In this document: piece after piece, positions 22,684 to 33,300 of the stretch
How the letters are laid out: each line of letters begins with the position of its first letter
How positions within the stretch are numbered: position 1 is the first letter of the stretch
Assembly: GCA_028713675.1 (NCBI GenBank)
Contig: JAQTNV010000031.1
Span: 1-43,088 of the forward strand
Direction of reading: 5' to 3'
DNA from: a bacterium
Lineage (GTDB): Bacteria; Desulfobacterota; JAPLJL01
Length of the DNA stretch: 43,088 bases
Translations under genes and position numbers: made by a program
The notes under the pieces: generated by a model
The model's input: only the letters and a program-made list of their open reading frames with translations
Database searches by the model: none
Told to the model about the DNA's origin: nothing

Positions 22684-23443
22684 CCGGGCCGTAATTTTTA
22701 TCGGGATCCTCATTTGCCTCTCGGGATGCGCGGCCAACAAGGAAGTCCAGAAGAACGACCAGTCCCAAGTTTTCTTCCAGCTGGGCGTTTCTTTCATGAA
22801 AGAGGGGGATATGACCAGGTCCCTGGGCGAGCTGTTGAAGGCCCAGGAGCTTGCCCCCGACGATCCGGAAATTCTGAACGCCCTCGGACTAGCCTATCGT
22901 TTCAAAGGCAAGCCGGAAGAAGCCATCGAAGTGTTTAAGAAAGCGATCAAGGTTCGGCCGGATTTTTCGGGCGCTTATAACAATCTCGGCGTGTCTTACC
23001 TTGACATCGGGGACTGGGACAAGGCCATTCCCTGTTTTGAACGGGCTCTGAAGAATTTACTTTACGAGACCCCGGAATGGGCCCGGGACAACCTGGGCTG
23101 GGCTTATTTCAAAAAGAAGGATTTCCCCCGGGCCGTGGAAGAATTCAAGCAGTCCCTGGTGGAGGCGCCCCGTTTCTGCCAGGCCCATAATCACCTGGGC
23201 CAGGCTTATATGGAAACCAGCAAATATGAAGATGCCGCCTTCGAATTCCGGCTGGCGGTTAAATACTGTCCACAGTACCCCGAGGCTTTCCTGAACCTGG
23301 GACTTGCCTACGTCAAGATCGGCAAGGCCCAGGAAGCCTGTGCAAATTTCAATCACGCTCAACAAATGGGGGGGGAAGGAGAAATCTCCCGAACCGCCAA
23401 CCGATATCTTAAATTGCTGAAATGCGGCCCGGGTGAGAAGTAA
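22670..23443 (+). CDS. TPR lipoprotein, PilF/PilW-like
   Basis: A 257-residue lipoprotein. I chose the TTG at 22670 because GGAGG (22661-22665) lies just upstream and the frame then opens with a lipoprotein signal, GILICLSGC with the lipid-modified Cys at about residue 20. Six TPR units follow (about 35-250), for example PEILNALGLAYRFKGKPEEA, SGAYNNLGVSYLDIGDWDKA and PEAFLNLGLAYVKIGKAQEA. A TPR lipoprotein of this size directly before a RodZ-like gene is the order seen for PilF/PilW, the pilotin of the type IV pilus secretin, in gammaproteobacteria. No pilin or secretin gene is in the window, so a different outer-membrane partner is possible. Confidence 0.8.
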   Translation: MRLSSRAVIFIGILICLSGCAANKEVQKNDQSQVFFQLGVSFMKEGDMTRSLGELLKAQELAPDDPEILNALGLAYRFKGKPEEAIEVFKKAIKVRPDFSGAYNNLGVSYLDIGDWDKAIPCFERALKNLLYETPEWARDNLGWAYFKKKDFPRAVEEFKQSLVEAPRFCQAHNHLGQAYMETSKYEDAAFEFRLAVKYCPQYPEAFLNLGLAYVKIGKAQEACANFNHAQQMGGEGEISRTANRYLKLLKCGPGEK

Positions 23444-23477
23444 CCCGGACCTTTCCCCGCTGGGGGGGGATGAAGCC

Positions 23478-24272
23478 ATGGCGGAAAATCCGGAGAGTTT
23501 TGGAGAGTATCTCCGCCGGGAAAGGGAAGCCCGGGGAATCAGCCGGGAAGAACTTTGCCGGGTGACCAGGATCTCCAAGTTTATCCTGGAGGCTTTGGAG
23601 ACCGATGACTATCGCTTTCTCCCTCAGGAACCCTTTATCCGGGGATACCTCCGCAATTATGCCCGCGAACTGAATATTCCGATCGAGGAGATTCTGCTCC
23701 GCTTTGAAAACTTCCGTCCGGGGTCCAGACCGTCTGAAAAGAAATCCGGGGAAGAGAAAAAAGAACTGGATCAGCCGGCGGCTTCGCCCTGGATTCGCCT
23801 GGGGATGATCGGATTGGTTCTGCTCCTGGGGACAGGATTGCTGTTTTTCTGGTTTTCCGGCCGGGGAAAGCCTGTCCCGGCGGTGAAGAGCCCGGTTGAG
23901 ATGAAGGTAATCTCCGCCCCGCTTCCGGTCAGCTATCCGGTCGAAACGGACAACTTTCCCCTGGAAACCTCAGCCGCGGTCAAGCCGGAGACCATTCCGG
24001 TTATCCCGTTGACGGGCGGGGCCGAGGTCCCCCTGATTTTTCTGGCCCGGGAAGAAGTGTGGGTCAAGTTCAGCATCGATGAGGGACCGGCGCAGGAAAT
24101 TCTGCTCCGGCCGGGAGAAAGCTACCGGATCAAGGGCCAGATCAGTTTTGATTTGCTGATCGGGAATGCCGGCGGGATCGAATTGATTTTCAACGGGAAA
24201 CCGCTTCCCGCCTTAGGTTCCTCCGGCCGGGTGGTCCATTTGCGGCTGCCGGTGCCAAATATCCAAGGATAA
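23478..24272 (+). CDS. RodZ-like helix-turn-helix membrane protein
   Basis: A 264-residue protein with RodZ architecture: a cytoplasmic HTH (about 5-75, SFGEYLRREREARGISREEL with SKFILEALE and FIRGYLRNYA), a single membrane helix (about 110-130) and a C-terminal beta-rich periplasmic domain of the DUF4115 type (VPLIFLAREEVWVKFSID, LLRPGESYRIKG, FNGKPLPALG). RodZ links MreB to the cell-wall elongation machinery. The ATG at 23478 is preferred over a GTG 15 codons earlier that overlaps the previous gene. No mreB is visible here. It is followed 3 bp later by an MCP-like gene. Confidence 0.88.
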   Translation: MAENPESFGEYLRREREARGISREELCRVTRISKFILEALETDDYRFLPQEPFIRGYLRNYARELNIPIEEILLRFENFRPGSRPSEKKSGEEKKELDQPAASPWIRLGMIGLVLLLGTGLLFFWFSGRGKPVPAVKSPVEMKVISAPLPVSYPVETDNFPLETSAAVKPETIPVIPLTGGAEVPLIFLAREEVWVKFSIDEGPAQEILLRPGESYRIKGQISFDLLIGNAGGIELIFNGKPLPALGSSGRVVHLRLPVPNIQG

Positions 24273-24275
24273 TCA

Positions 24276-26768
24276 GTGAATTTAAAAACCCGGATTAGTC
24301 TCCTGGAAACATTGATTGTTTCCTCCGCTCTGACTCTGGTTTTTCTGGTTACCTATTACCTGATTTCCTTTTCCCTTTCCGAAATCGAGATCTCGGTGGC
24401 CGTGTTGCTTATGACCCTGGCGGTTTTAGGCTGGCCGCTGAGGATGGTACTCAAGCGTTTCTGGCTTAATCCGCTGTCCAGCCGGGATTTTTCCGAAATG
24501 AGCCCACCGGAAAAGCTGCAAGCGGTCATTTCCGCTAACCGTTTTCCCTACCTTTCCGCGACGGCCTCTCTGCTCTGGTGGTATGTGGTGGGAGCCCTGA
24601 CGGCATTCCTGGTCTGGATTTTCTCCGGGATGGAACCCATCAAGGTCGGGATTTTTTACGGGGCGGTTGTTACCGGGGGAACCACCGCGGCCCTCTACCA
24701 GTTTTACCTGATCAAGCGGACCCTCCAGCCCATCCTGGAGGATTGGCTGAGTACGGAAGTCGAAATCAGGGAATACGAAACGGCGTTCTTCCGGACCGGA
24801 ATCCGGGCCAAATTTCTGATCACTTTTTCCCTGTTTGTCGGGGTTTTCCTTTGCTTTTCTGCGGTTTGTCTCCTGTACATTTCCCGCGATATTTCCCGTA
24901 AAAACTTCAACCAGCTGGCCCAGAAAGAGCTTCATCGGATCTCCACCCGGCTGGCCGGAATCGAAGACCAGGGAACCGGGATCGGGGAAGAACTGACGAA
25001 ATCACTCGAGCAGGTCAATCTTTCCGAATTAGCCGGGTTGAGGATCGTGAATGCGCAGGGGGTGATTCAGGGGGAAACGGCGGGAAAATTGCCGTCCGCT
25101 TCCCCGGAGATCATGACCCTGAAGGTTCCGCTTTCCCGCGGGAACCTGTATCTCGAAGGGGTCTTTGTCCCCCAGCTTTCCTCCGATCCGGTTTCCCGAG
25201 GAATTTTCCCGCTCCTGGTCCTGATCGCGGGGATTCTTTTCATAACGATTGTCTGCGCATATTTCGCGGCGCAGGACGTGTCCAGGCCGATTGCTCTGCT
25301 GGGCAAGGCGATTAAATCCGCGGCGCGGGGCGACTTCCGCGACCATCCCCTCCCCATTACCGAAGACGAAGTCGGAGTTCTGTCCGAAGGTCTGGGAGGG
25401 ATGTTGCAGGATCTGGGCCGGATGACCCGGAGAATCGACCGTACTTACCAGGAGACGCAGAAGGTAAACCGGGGAATTTTTGTTTCCATCAAAGAGATCG
25501 CCCGCCGGGCCGAGCTGCAGGCGGTGTCCCTCGAGCAGGGAATTTCCGCCGTGGAAGAGATGAGTCAGACGATGGGGGAGACGACCAACAATACCCGGAT
25601 CCTCTCCGAAGCCGGGGAGAACATCTCCAAATACACCGGGGATTTGAAGATAAAAATCAACGAGGTCACACCCCGTGCGGATCTGCTTTTCCACGTGATC
25701 GAGGAGGCGGGGGGAACCATCCGGAAATTGAATGAAACCATGGGCGGCCTCGCCGGAGAAGTCAGTCAGCTGGTTTGGGAGGCCGGGGGGGTGAACCAGA
25801 AAATTCTGTCCGTCCAGCAATCCGCCCAGGACATGAAGCGCCAAACCCGGGAGGCGGTGGCCGACGCCCAGGGGATCTCCGGAATGGCCGGCCAGGTCTG
25901 GAAAACCGTCCAGGGTACCGGGGAAAGTCTTGCCCAGGTGAAAAAACTGGCCGACCAGGATTTGGAGCAAGTGGGCATCCTGAAAGACCAGGCCGAGGAT
26001 ATTGGAGGGATTCTCACCGTCATTGACGAGGTGGCGGAGGACACCCGCCTGCTTTCTCTCAACGCGGCGATCATCGCGGTCCAGGCCCGGGAGGAGGGGA
26101 GGGGGTTTGCGGTGGTGGCGGGTGGAATCCGCGAACTGGCTGATCAGACCCGGACCTCGATCGCGAATGTCACCGACCTGATCCGCTCCGTGCAGACGCA
26201 GGGGTTGGAAGCGGTGGAGGCGATCCGTCAGGGGGCCGGGCAGGCCCACGCGGGGGTGGAGGCAGCGCTGGGAGTGCAGGAGAAAATTCAGGAAATGGAT
26301 GCGACGCTGACCCAGCTCAAGGAGACGATGCTTTTAATCGAACGGGTTATCAGTGATTGGGTGGAAGGGGTGAACCGGGTAGCGGCCAGCCTGCAGAGCT
26401 TCACGGTCGAGGCCGGGGAGGTTTCCCGGGTGGGGAATGAGCAGAGCCGGATCAGCAACCAGGTAGCCGCGAACTTTGAAGAAGTGAGAAAAATCAGTTC
26501 CTTGATCAAAAAAACCATGACCGATCTGGCCCAGGGAAGCACGATGATCAAGAAGGCGACCGAAAGCATCGGGCAGATGGCGGGAGAGTTTGAGCGAATC
26601 GGCATTTCCCGCCGGGAAAACACCGAGAAAATCATGCGGGGAATGCGGGAGATCCAGGCCGGGGCCGAGGCCAACCGGATGCGTTCCCGGGACCTGGAGA
26701 AAACCGTCGCCTTTCTGGGGATCCAGGCGGACAAATTAAAAGGCGAAGTGGAGAAATTCCGTTGGTAA
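24276..26768 (+). CDS. Divergent methyl-accepting chemotaxis-like receptor 1
   Basis: An 830-residue membrane receptor. Predicted membrane helices at about 10-32, 38-58, 94-117, 122-144 and 178-203, then an extracytoplasmic sensor (about 205-305), helix 309-330, HAMP (331-384, with SRPI and DEVG) and a long coiled-coil signalling domain (385-830). The hairpin tip (about 588-625) reads LLSLNAAIIAVQAREEGRGF, where canonical receptors have [20 protein letters not shown], so the CheA/CheW-contact region is changed at several sites. The four extra N-terminal helices are unusual. GTG start at 24276, only 3 bp after the rodZ-like stop. A sister gene follows 12 bp later. No che genes are present here. 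Confidence 0.85.
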   Translation: MNLKTRISLLETLIVSSALTLVFLVTYYLISFSLSEIEISVAVLLMTLAVLGWPLRMVLKRFWLNPLSSRDFSEMSPPEKLQAVISANRFPYLSATASLLWWYVVGALTAFLVWIFSGMEPIKVGIFYGAVVTGGTTAALYQFYLIKRTLQPILEDWLSTEVEIREYETAFFRTGIRAKFLITFSLFVGVFLCFSAVCLLYISRDISRKNFNQLAQKELHRISTRLAGIEDQGTGIGEELTKSLEQVNLSELAGLRIVNAQGVIQGETAGKLPSASPEIMTLKVPLSRGNLYLEGVFVPQLSSDPVSRGIFPLLVLIAGILFITIVCAYFAAQDVSRPIALLGKAIKSAARGDFRDHPLPITEDEVGVLSEGLGGMLQDLGRMTRRIDRTYQETQKVNRGIFVSIKEIARRAELQAVSLEQGISAVEEMSQTMGETTNNTRILSEAGENISKYTGDLKIKINEVTPRADLLFHVIEEAGGTIRKLNETMGGLAGEVSQLVWEAGGVNQKILSVQQSAQDMKRQTREAVADAQGISGMAGQVWKTVQGTGESLAQVKKLADQDLEQVGILKDQAEDIGGILTVIDEVAEDTRLLSLNAAIIAVQAREEGRGFAVVAGGIRELADQTRTSIANVTDLIRSVQTQGLEAVEAIRQGAGQAHAGVEAALGVQEKIQEMDATLTQLKETMLLIERVISDWVEGVNRVAASLQSFTVEAGEVSRVGNEQSRISNQVAANFEEVRKISSLIKKTMTDLAQGSTMIKKATESIGQMAGEFERIGISRRENTEKIMRGMREIQAGAEANRMRSRDLEKTVAFLGIQADKLKGEVEKFRW

Positions 26769-26780
26769 GCGGGGATCACC

Positions 26781-29483
26781 ATGCCGTTTGACTGGCTCTT
26801 AAAACGGGGAGGCGGAAAAAAGGCCTGGGCGGTCCGGAGCTTGATTGCCCTGACTTTTTCCGCCGCCTCGATTTTTCTGGGAATATTTTTTGCGTGTATT
26901 TTTCTGGCGGCGACTTCCTCCGCGGTTTCCATTTACCAGGTGGCCGGGACCCCGAAGTTTCTGTTCCCGGTAATTACTTTCACTTTCCTCGTGCAGGTGA
27001 TCGGAAACGAGTACTGGCTCCGGCGGATTTTCCGTTTCCTCCAGAACCGGGAGGATGGCCGGGAAACCGCGCCGGAACAGATCCCGGTCGTGATCCGCGA
27101 CGCTTTGGTCTTTCCCCTGCGCGGATCGCTCCTGGCTTTCATCCTCTGGATTTTTTCCGCCACGGTTTTCCCCCTGCTGGAAGTGTCCTACCTGCATCTG
27201 ACCTACTTCCAGGCGCTGATTATCGGGGCCACGGTCTTGTGCACGGGGATGGCCACTTTCCTGCTGAATTTTTATCTTTTCAAGATTATTCTTTCCCGGG
27301 TTTTGGAGGAGGAAATCCCGGTGGGGACCCGGCCGGCCAGGGGTTGGGGGAAAATTTACTTTCCTATCCGGTTGAAACTGATTTTCAGTTTCCTGATTCT
27401 TCTGGTGGTTGGCCTTTCCCTCCTGGCCCTGCTGGTTTCCACATACACCATCCGGACCTTGAAGGGACAAACCGCCCGGTTTGGCCTGGCCCGCCTGCAG
27501 GAAATCAGCGCCGAATGGAAAAGTACTTTTCCTCCCGATTCGGGCGAGGCCGGGATGACCGCGCCGGAGCGCCGGAAGTGGCTCCAGGCTCGGACGAAGC
27601 AGATCGGAAGCCAGGTGATTTATCTGGATCTGGTCCGGAAAGAAGTCCTCGGAGGAGGAGAGACAAAGGAATATCCCCAACTGGTGATGGCGGTCAATCC
27701 CGGGAGACAGGAGAAACAATCGCCGTATTTCTCTTTTGTCAGGCAGATGGATTTTCTGAATCTTTTCGGCCGGATCCAGAAAGTTCTGGAACGGAGGGAG
27801 GAAGGAATAATCTACGATTACGGGCCGGGCGACCTCATGCTTTACCAGCCGATCGCGGAGGGACAGTATCTGCTGGCCCGGTATCCCCTTTCCACCTTCC
27901 ACAAGGAAATGACCTGGATTTTCAAATTTATTATGATCATTTTTTGCCTGGGCTTGGTGCTTTCCCTGGGAATTGCCCGGCTTTCCGCCGAGGATATTTC
28001 TCTGCCTTTTCAAAAAATCCTGCAGGTTTCGGCCCGCATTTCCTCCGGCGATTTACGGGAGCGGATTCGGATCCCGATGGGCGATGAAATCGGGGACCTG
28101 GCCGGTAATTTCCAGAGGATGACCCGGGGATTAAAGGGGATTGTTTCTGAAATCGATGCCTCTTCCCGGGACGTCCAGCAGGGGCTTTGGGGAATAATCC
28201 GGACCGGGGGCCAGATCAGCCAGGTCCTGGACCGGCAGGTATTGGAGCTCCAGTTGATGCTGGCTTCCGCCCGGACGACCGTGGAGACTCTCCAGGGTCT
28301 GGAAAAAATGGTTTCCCAGTTTTCCATTCTGGCCCAGGAATCCTCCTCTTCAATTTTCGAAATGGATGCCAGCAACCGCGAGGTGTTTCACAACCTCAAG
28401 GAGATGTCGGGAGTGGTCGAGAACGTCTGGAGTTCCCTGAAAGAGATTGGCCAGTTGATCATCCAGAGCAAAAACGCCGTCGGTCGAATGTCAGAAACCT
28501 TTGGCGCGGTTTTGAGCTCGACCCGGGGTTTTTCCGGAAACAGTGGGCAGATCCTGGAAAAAGCGCGGGAATCGGCCCGGCTCGCCCGGGAGGTTTCCGA
28601 GCGCGGCCAGAAAGCCAAGTCCGAGGTCTGGACGGCGTTGCGCGGGGCGGAGAAAATCCGCGATTCGGCCGCCCACGAAATTGAAACTTACCGGAATTTA
28701 TCCGCGAGCATTGAAAAAATCGCCGGGGTGGTGAAGCTGATCAACGGCGTGGCGGAGCGGACCAATCTGCTGGGGTTGAACGCCAGTATCATCGCGGTCG
28801 GATCGGTGGAATACGGGAGGAGTTTCACCGTCGTGGCTGAAGAAATCAAGGAACTGGCCGACCGGGTTACCAACTCCACCCAGGAGGTCTCGGGCCTGAT
28901 TAAATCTCTCCAGCAGATTTCGGGGTCCTCCCAGCATGCTTTCCTGCAGGCCCGGGAAAAAATCGAAACGGAGCTGGACCTGTTGCAATCGGCTGAACAG
29001 TTGCTGAATGAAATCGGCAGGCAGGCGGGCAGAATCACCGCCGTCGCTCTGGAAATCGAGGAAATCATCGGGACTCAGGCCGGCGGAGAGGGACAGGTGG
29101 ATCTCAACCCCCTGCAGAGCCGGCTGGCGGGGATCGAGGCGGCCCTGGATAAAGTCGGGGTCGAAGAAATCCTCGGCCACGCCCAAAAAATGGGCGAGGT
29201 GGTTTCCGAAATCAAGCAGATCGCCGAAGGCCAGGCCGAAAGCAGCCGGATGATCACCGTGGGAGTGGAAGAGATTAATCAAATGATTAAATATTTTCAA
29301 AATATTACTAAAGATGAAATTAAGAAAGCCGGGATGGTGGCCAGTCTGGTGGAGGAAATCCAGGGGCTAACCGGGCAATCGCTGGCGGAAACCAACCGGG
29401 TCATAAACTCGGGTAAAATCCTGGATGAATTAATTAAGGAACTAAGAGTGGAAGCAGGAAAATTTCAATTGGATCAAAATTGA
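26781..29483 (+). CDS. Divergent methyl-accepting chemotaxis-like receptor 2
   Basis: A 900-residue paralogue of the preceding receptor with the same plan: N-terminal helices at about 20-45, 58-78, 110-133, 142-166 and 198-220, a sensor region (about 225-375), a membrane helix near 378-398, HAMP (about 399-450, with DEIGDLAGNF) and a coiled-coil signalling domain. Its hairpin tip (about 650-690) reads NLLGLNASIIAVGSVEYGRS, further from canonical than receptor 1 but sharing the I-I-A-V change. The ATG at 26781 lies 12 bp after the sister gene. A standard CheA/CheW array partner cannot be assumed. An asymmetric pair may form a heteromer; that is inference. Confidence 0.85.
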   Translation: MPFDWLLKRGGGKKAWAVRSLIALTFSAASIFLGIFFACIFLAATSSAVSIYQVAGTPKFLFPVITFTFLVQVIGNEYWLRRIFRFLQNREDGRETAPEQIPVVIRDALVFPLRGSLLAFILWIFSATVFPLLEVSYLHLTYFQALIIGATVLCTGMATFLLNFYLFKIILSRVLEEEIPVGTRPARGWGKIYFPIRLKLIFSFLILLVVGLSLLALLVSTYTIRTLKGQTARFGLARLQEISAEWKSTFPPDSGEAGMTAPERRKWLQARTKQIGSQVIYLDLVRKEVLGGGETKEYPQLVMAVNPGRQEKQSPYFSFVRQMDFLNLFGRIQKVLERREEGIIYDYGPGDLMLYQPIAEGQYLLARYPLSTFHKEMTWIFKFIMIIFCLGLVLSLGIARLSAEDISLPFQKILQVSARISSGDLRERIRIPMGDEIGDLAGNFQRMTRGLKGIVSEIDASSRDVQQGLWGIIRTGGQISQVLDRQVLELQLMLASARTTVETLQGLEKMVSQFSILAQESSSSIFEMDASNREVFHNLKEMSGVVENVWSSLKEIGQLIIQSKNAVGRMSETFGAVLSSTRGFSGNSGQILEKARESARLAREVSERGQKAKSEVWTALRGAEKIRDSAAHEIETYRNLSASIEKIAGVVKLINGVAERTNLLGLNASIIAVGSVEYGRSFTVVAEEIKELADRVTNSTQEVSGLIKSLQQISGSSQHAFLQAREKIETELDLLQSAEQLLNEIGRQAGRITAVALEIEEIIGTQAGGEGQVDLNPLQSRLAGIEAALDKVGVEEILGHAQKMGEVVSEIKQIAEGQAESSRMITVGVEEINQMIKYFQNITKDEIKKAGMVASLVEEIQGLTGQSLAETNRVINSGKILDELIKELRVEAGKFQLDQN

Positions 29484-29564
29484 AATTAATATATAGTAAT
29501 TAAGGTGGAAGCCCGAATATGGCAATCACGGCAGATCCATAGTTTTTCCTTGATTTTTTAAAAA

Positions 29565-30341
29565 TTGAATGAGAGGATATTGAGGACTACCCCGGCCGTA
29601 GTATTGAAATCGACGCCTTGGCAGGAAACTGATCGGGTCGTCAGCATGTTTACCCCTGAATACGGAAGAATCAGGGGAATTGCCCGGGGAGGGTCAAGAA
29701 GCCGGAAGAGATTCGGGGCGGGTCTGGATCCATTGACTCATATCCAGATGCATTTTCGTTCCTGGGAAAACCGGGACCTGGTCCGCCTGGAATTCTGCGA
29801 GCCGATTGAGACTTTCACGCTGCTCCGAAACGAGGTGCTCCGGTTTGGAATGGGATTTTATTTTGCGGAAATTATCGGGGGGTTGTTTCCGGAGCGGGAA
29901 GCCAATCCGGAGGTTTTTGAGCTTCTGCTCTGGGGATTACAGAGGCTGGAATTGTGCGATGACCCGCACGGGCTGGCCCGGAAATTCGAAATCAAGGTCA
30001 TCAGCATGGCGGGTTACCATCCCCAGTCCGGGGCCTGTCGGGTTTGCGGAAAGGGGACCGGGGGGAAAACAAATTTTCGTTTCCTGCTGGAAGCGGGGGA
30101 AATCATCTGCCCGGATTGCTATAATGATTTTCCCGGCCCGACTATTACAGGGGAGAGCGTGGCGATTTTGAACCGCGTTCCCACCCTGGGTTGGGAGGGA
30201 TTGAATCGGTTGAGGATTTCACCCCGGGTGATTGAAGAATTAGATGGGGTTATTTCCGACTATATCCGTTACCATACCGGGGGAAAATTCCGATCGAAGA
30301 CTTTTATTGAATCAATTCGACATGGGGGGACAAGGGCATGA
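29565..30341 (+). CDS. recO: DNA repair protein RecO
   Basis: A 258-residue RecO. The N-terminal OB fold shows AVVLKSTPWQETDRVVSMFT and GRIRGIARGGSRSRKRFG, and the helical domain carries a zinc site, CRVCG...CPDC. RecO loads RecA onto SSB-coated gaps together with RecR and anneals complementary strands. Length fits the family (about 240-260). The start is TTG at 29565; there is no in-frame ATG close by and no clear ribosome site. It overlaps the next gene by 4 bp (ATGA at 30338-30341), so the giant surface protein is translationally coupled to a DNA-repair gene, an odd pairing. Confidence 0.92.
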   Translation: MNERILRTTPAVVLKSTPWQETDRVVSMFTPEYGRIRGIARGGSRSRKRFGAGLDPLTHIQMHFRSWENRDLVRLEFCEPIETFTLLRNEVLRFGMGFYFAEIIGGLFPEREANPEVFELLLWGLQRLELCDDPHGLARKFEIKVISMAGYHPQSGACRVCGKGTGGKTNFRFLLEAGEIICPDCYNDFPGPTITGESVAILNRVPTLGWEGLNRLRISPRVIEELDGVISDYIRYHTGGKFRSKTFIESIRHGGTRA

Positions 30342-33300
30342 TCAAATTCAGGGGATATAAGAATTTTATTTTTATCATGCTGGCGAGCTGGGTCTTGGTT
30401 TTTTCCCCGGCGCGCGCGGCCCGGGCGGCGTCTTACCCGCACGGAGTAACCGGGGCCCAGTCGGGCTGGAAAGAGGGCAAACCCGCATATCCCCTGGCGA
30501 CTTCCCTCTCGGGGGGAACCGGTATTCTCAGGCTCCTCAGCCCGATCACCCCTCCCAAGGGCAGCGCTTCGATTGGGGCCTATACCCGGTTTTTCACCAG
30601 CGGCGCATATATTGGAGGCTATAACAGCCGGAGGCTGGAGGGGACGGGGGTTTTCACCTATTCGCCCACGAATTATCTGGAAGCCGCGGTGGTCACCATC
30701 GGTACCAGCCAGCGGATCGAAAACAAGCTGACCCATGAGTCATATCTGGCCCAGGCCCTTGGCGATACTGATTTTTCCATTAAAGCCGGTTATATCGCCG
30801 ATCCGGCGCTCGCGATCGGGGCCGAGGCCCGGGTGCGTTTATTTACCCGGATAAACGATATCGGGATGGTAGCCGACACCATCAGCGGGGGCGGGCGTTT
30901 TCTTTTCAAATTTGATTTTTCCGAGGTCCAGTATGAAAGCGTAAAGCAGTTTCCTTTGCGAATTCTATTTAACGCGGGGTATTTTTATGACCGTTCCCAG
31001 AACCTGGCCAAGCAGCAGGATACCCAACAAATATTACAGCAAAATTACGATCAATTGAGGGCTTTTAATTATGCACTCGGAATCGGGAGCGGAGGATATA
31101 TAGATTGGGGCCTGGGATTCGAAGTGCCCCAGAAATATCTGACCCCATTTCTCGAATTCAGCAGCCAGGTGGTTTATGATTCGGCGAACGGTAAATTCCG
31201 CTCTTTCACCCAAAGCCCACAGCGGATCACCCCGGGGCTGCGGATTACCCCTCTGGAAAACCTGGGGGTGATCGTAGGCGTGGATGTCTCCGCCGGGCTG
31301 AATAAAAAATTTGGCTACACTACCCAGGGTTTGCCCCAGGGTCAGGCTAACATGCAGCCCGCTCCGAGCTGGGCGGTAATCCTCGGTATTAATTATCAGT
31401 TTGGAGCCCAGAAACAATGCCCGATGCTGGGGACCCTCACCGGGAAAGTAATAGATATCGAAACCAAACTCCCCCTGGAAAACGCCCAGATCACCTTCCC
31501 CGAAACCATGCTTTCGCCGGTTGTCACCGATACGCAGGGAAAATTCCGCACCTACCAGCCGGAAGGAAAGGTTAAAATCAGCGCCTGGAAAGAAGGTTAT
31601 TTCGACCATTCGGAAATGATCCCGATCACCTCCTGCGAGGAAACCGTGATGGACTTCAGCCTGAGAGTGATTCAGAAGGCCGGCCTTTTAAGCGGCCGGG
31701 TAGCCGATCCGGGCGGAAATCCCCTGGCGGCGGTGGTAACCATCTCGGTCAAGCCCGAGGGAGCGTCCCCGGCCCCGGCCGGCGGGCCGAAGACAATGCC
31801 CGGGTCCGCCCCGGCGGCGCCGACCGCCACCGTGGTTCCGCCCGCGCCTAAACTGGCCCCGGTTGCGCCGGCGGCGCCTTCCCAGGTCAGGCCGGCAGCT
31901 CCGGCGGCCGGAGGGGAAATCCAGCCTCTGCCCCCGGTTCAGCCTGCTCCGGCCCCTGCTCCGGCGGCGGCTCCGGTAGTCAAACCGACTGCGCCAGCCC
32001 CCGTTATTCCTCCGACGGCCAAACCAAAAGCCCCGGCACCGACGACCAAGCCCAAAGCCAAAACGCAGGGCCTGCTTCCGGGAGGAAAACATATGTCCAA
32101 CCTGTTCAGCCAGATTTTCCCGGCCGGAGCTTCTCTGCGGATCAGCCGGATGATTGCCGGGATTCTCCTGGTGGGCGCGCTGGATGGCGGCCAGGTATCG
32201 GCTCAGGAGGCCACCCCCAACTCGGGCACGGCCGTCATGGCCCAGGCCGGGAAAGTGGAGGCGTTACCGGAGAAAGGCAGTCTCTCCGGGACGGTGACGG
32301 ATGAGACCGGGAAGGGGCTTGCCGCCACGATCAATTTTGAAGGTTCTAAGGATTCCAAAATCCCGGCGGTAAAAACTGATCCCAAGACCGGGAAGTACCG
32401 GTTAGAACTGCCTGGGGACAAATACATCCTGAAGGCAGACGCGGCAGGTTATGAACCTGCCGATAAAAAGATAGAAATAAAGGTGGGGACAGAAACCTCG
32501 GCCGATTTCCAATTGAAATCGAAATCCCCGATCCCGGCGAAAGCCGAACCGCCGGCTCCGGCCGCGCCCGAGAAGGGGACCCTGACCGGGACGGTGACAG
32601 ACCCGTCCGGGAAGGGTATCCCGGCCACGATCAGTTTTGAAGATTCCAAGATCCCGGCGGTCAAAGCGGATGCCAAGACGGGGAAATACCGGGTGGAACT
32701 GGCTCCGGACAAATACAAAATCAAGGTGGAAGCCCCGGGTTTTGACCCGGCCGACAAGCAGGTAAAAATCAAGGCCGGGGAAGATACCTCCGAAGATTTT
32801 CAGCTGAAATTGCCGGCTCCGACCAAGGGGGTTCTGCTCGGGACGGTGACGGATCCGGCCGGGAAAGGACTTCCGGCCACGATCAGTTTTGAAGATTCCA
32901 AGATTTCGGCGGTCAAAGCGGATCCCAAGACGGGGAAATACCGGGTGGAACTGGCTCCGGACAAATACAAAATCAAGGTGGAAGCCCCGGGCTTTGACCC
33001 GGCCGATAAGCAGGTCAAGGTCAAGGTTGGGGAAGAAACCACGGAAGATTTCCAGCTGAAATTGCCGGCTCCGACCAAGGGGGTTCTGCTCGGGACGGTG
33101 ACGGATCCGGCCGGGAAAGGACTTCCGGCCACGATCAGTTTTGAAGATTCCAAGATTTCGGCGGTCAAAGCGGATGCCAAGACGGGAAAATACCGGGTGG
33201 AACTGGCTCCGGACAAATACAAAATCAAGGTGGAAGCCCCGGGCTTTGACCCGGCCGATAAGCAGGTCAAGGTCAAGGTTGGGGAAGAAACCACGGAAGA

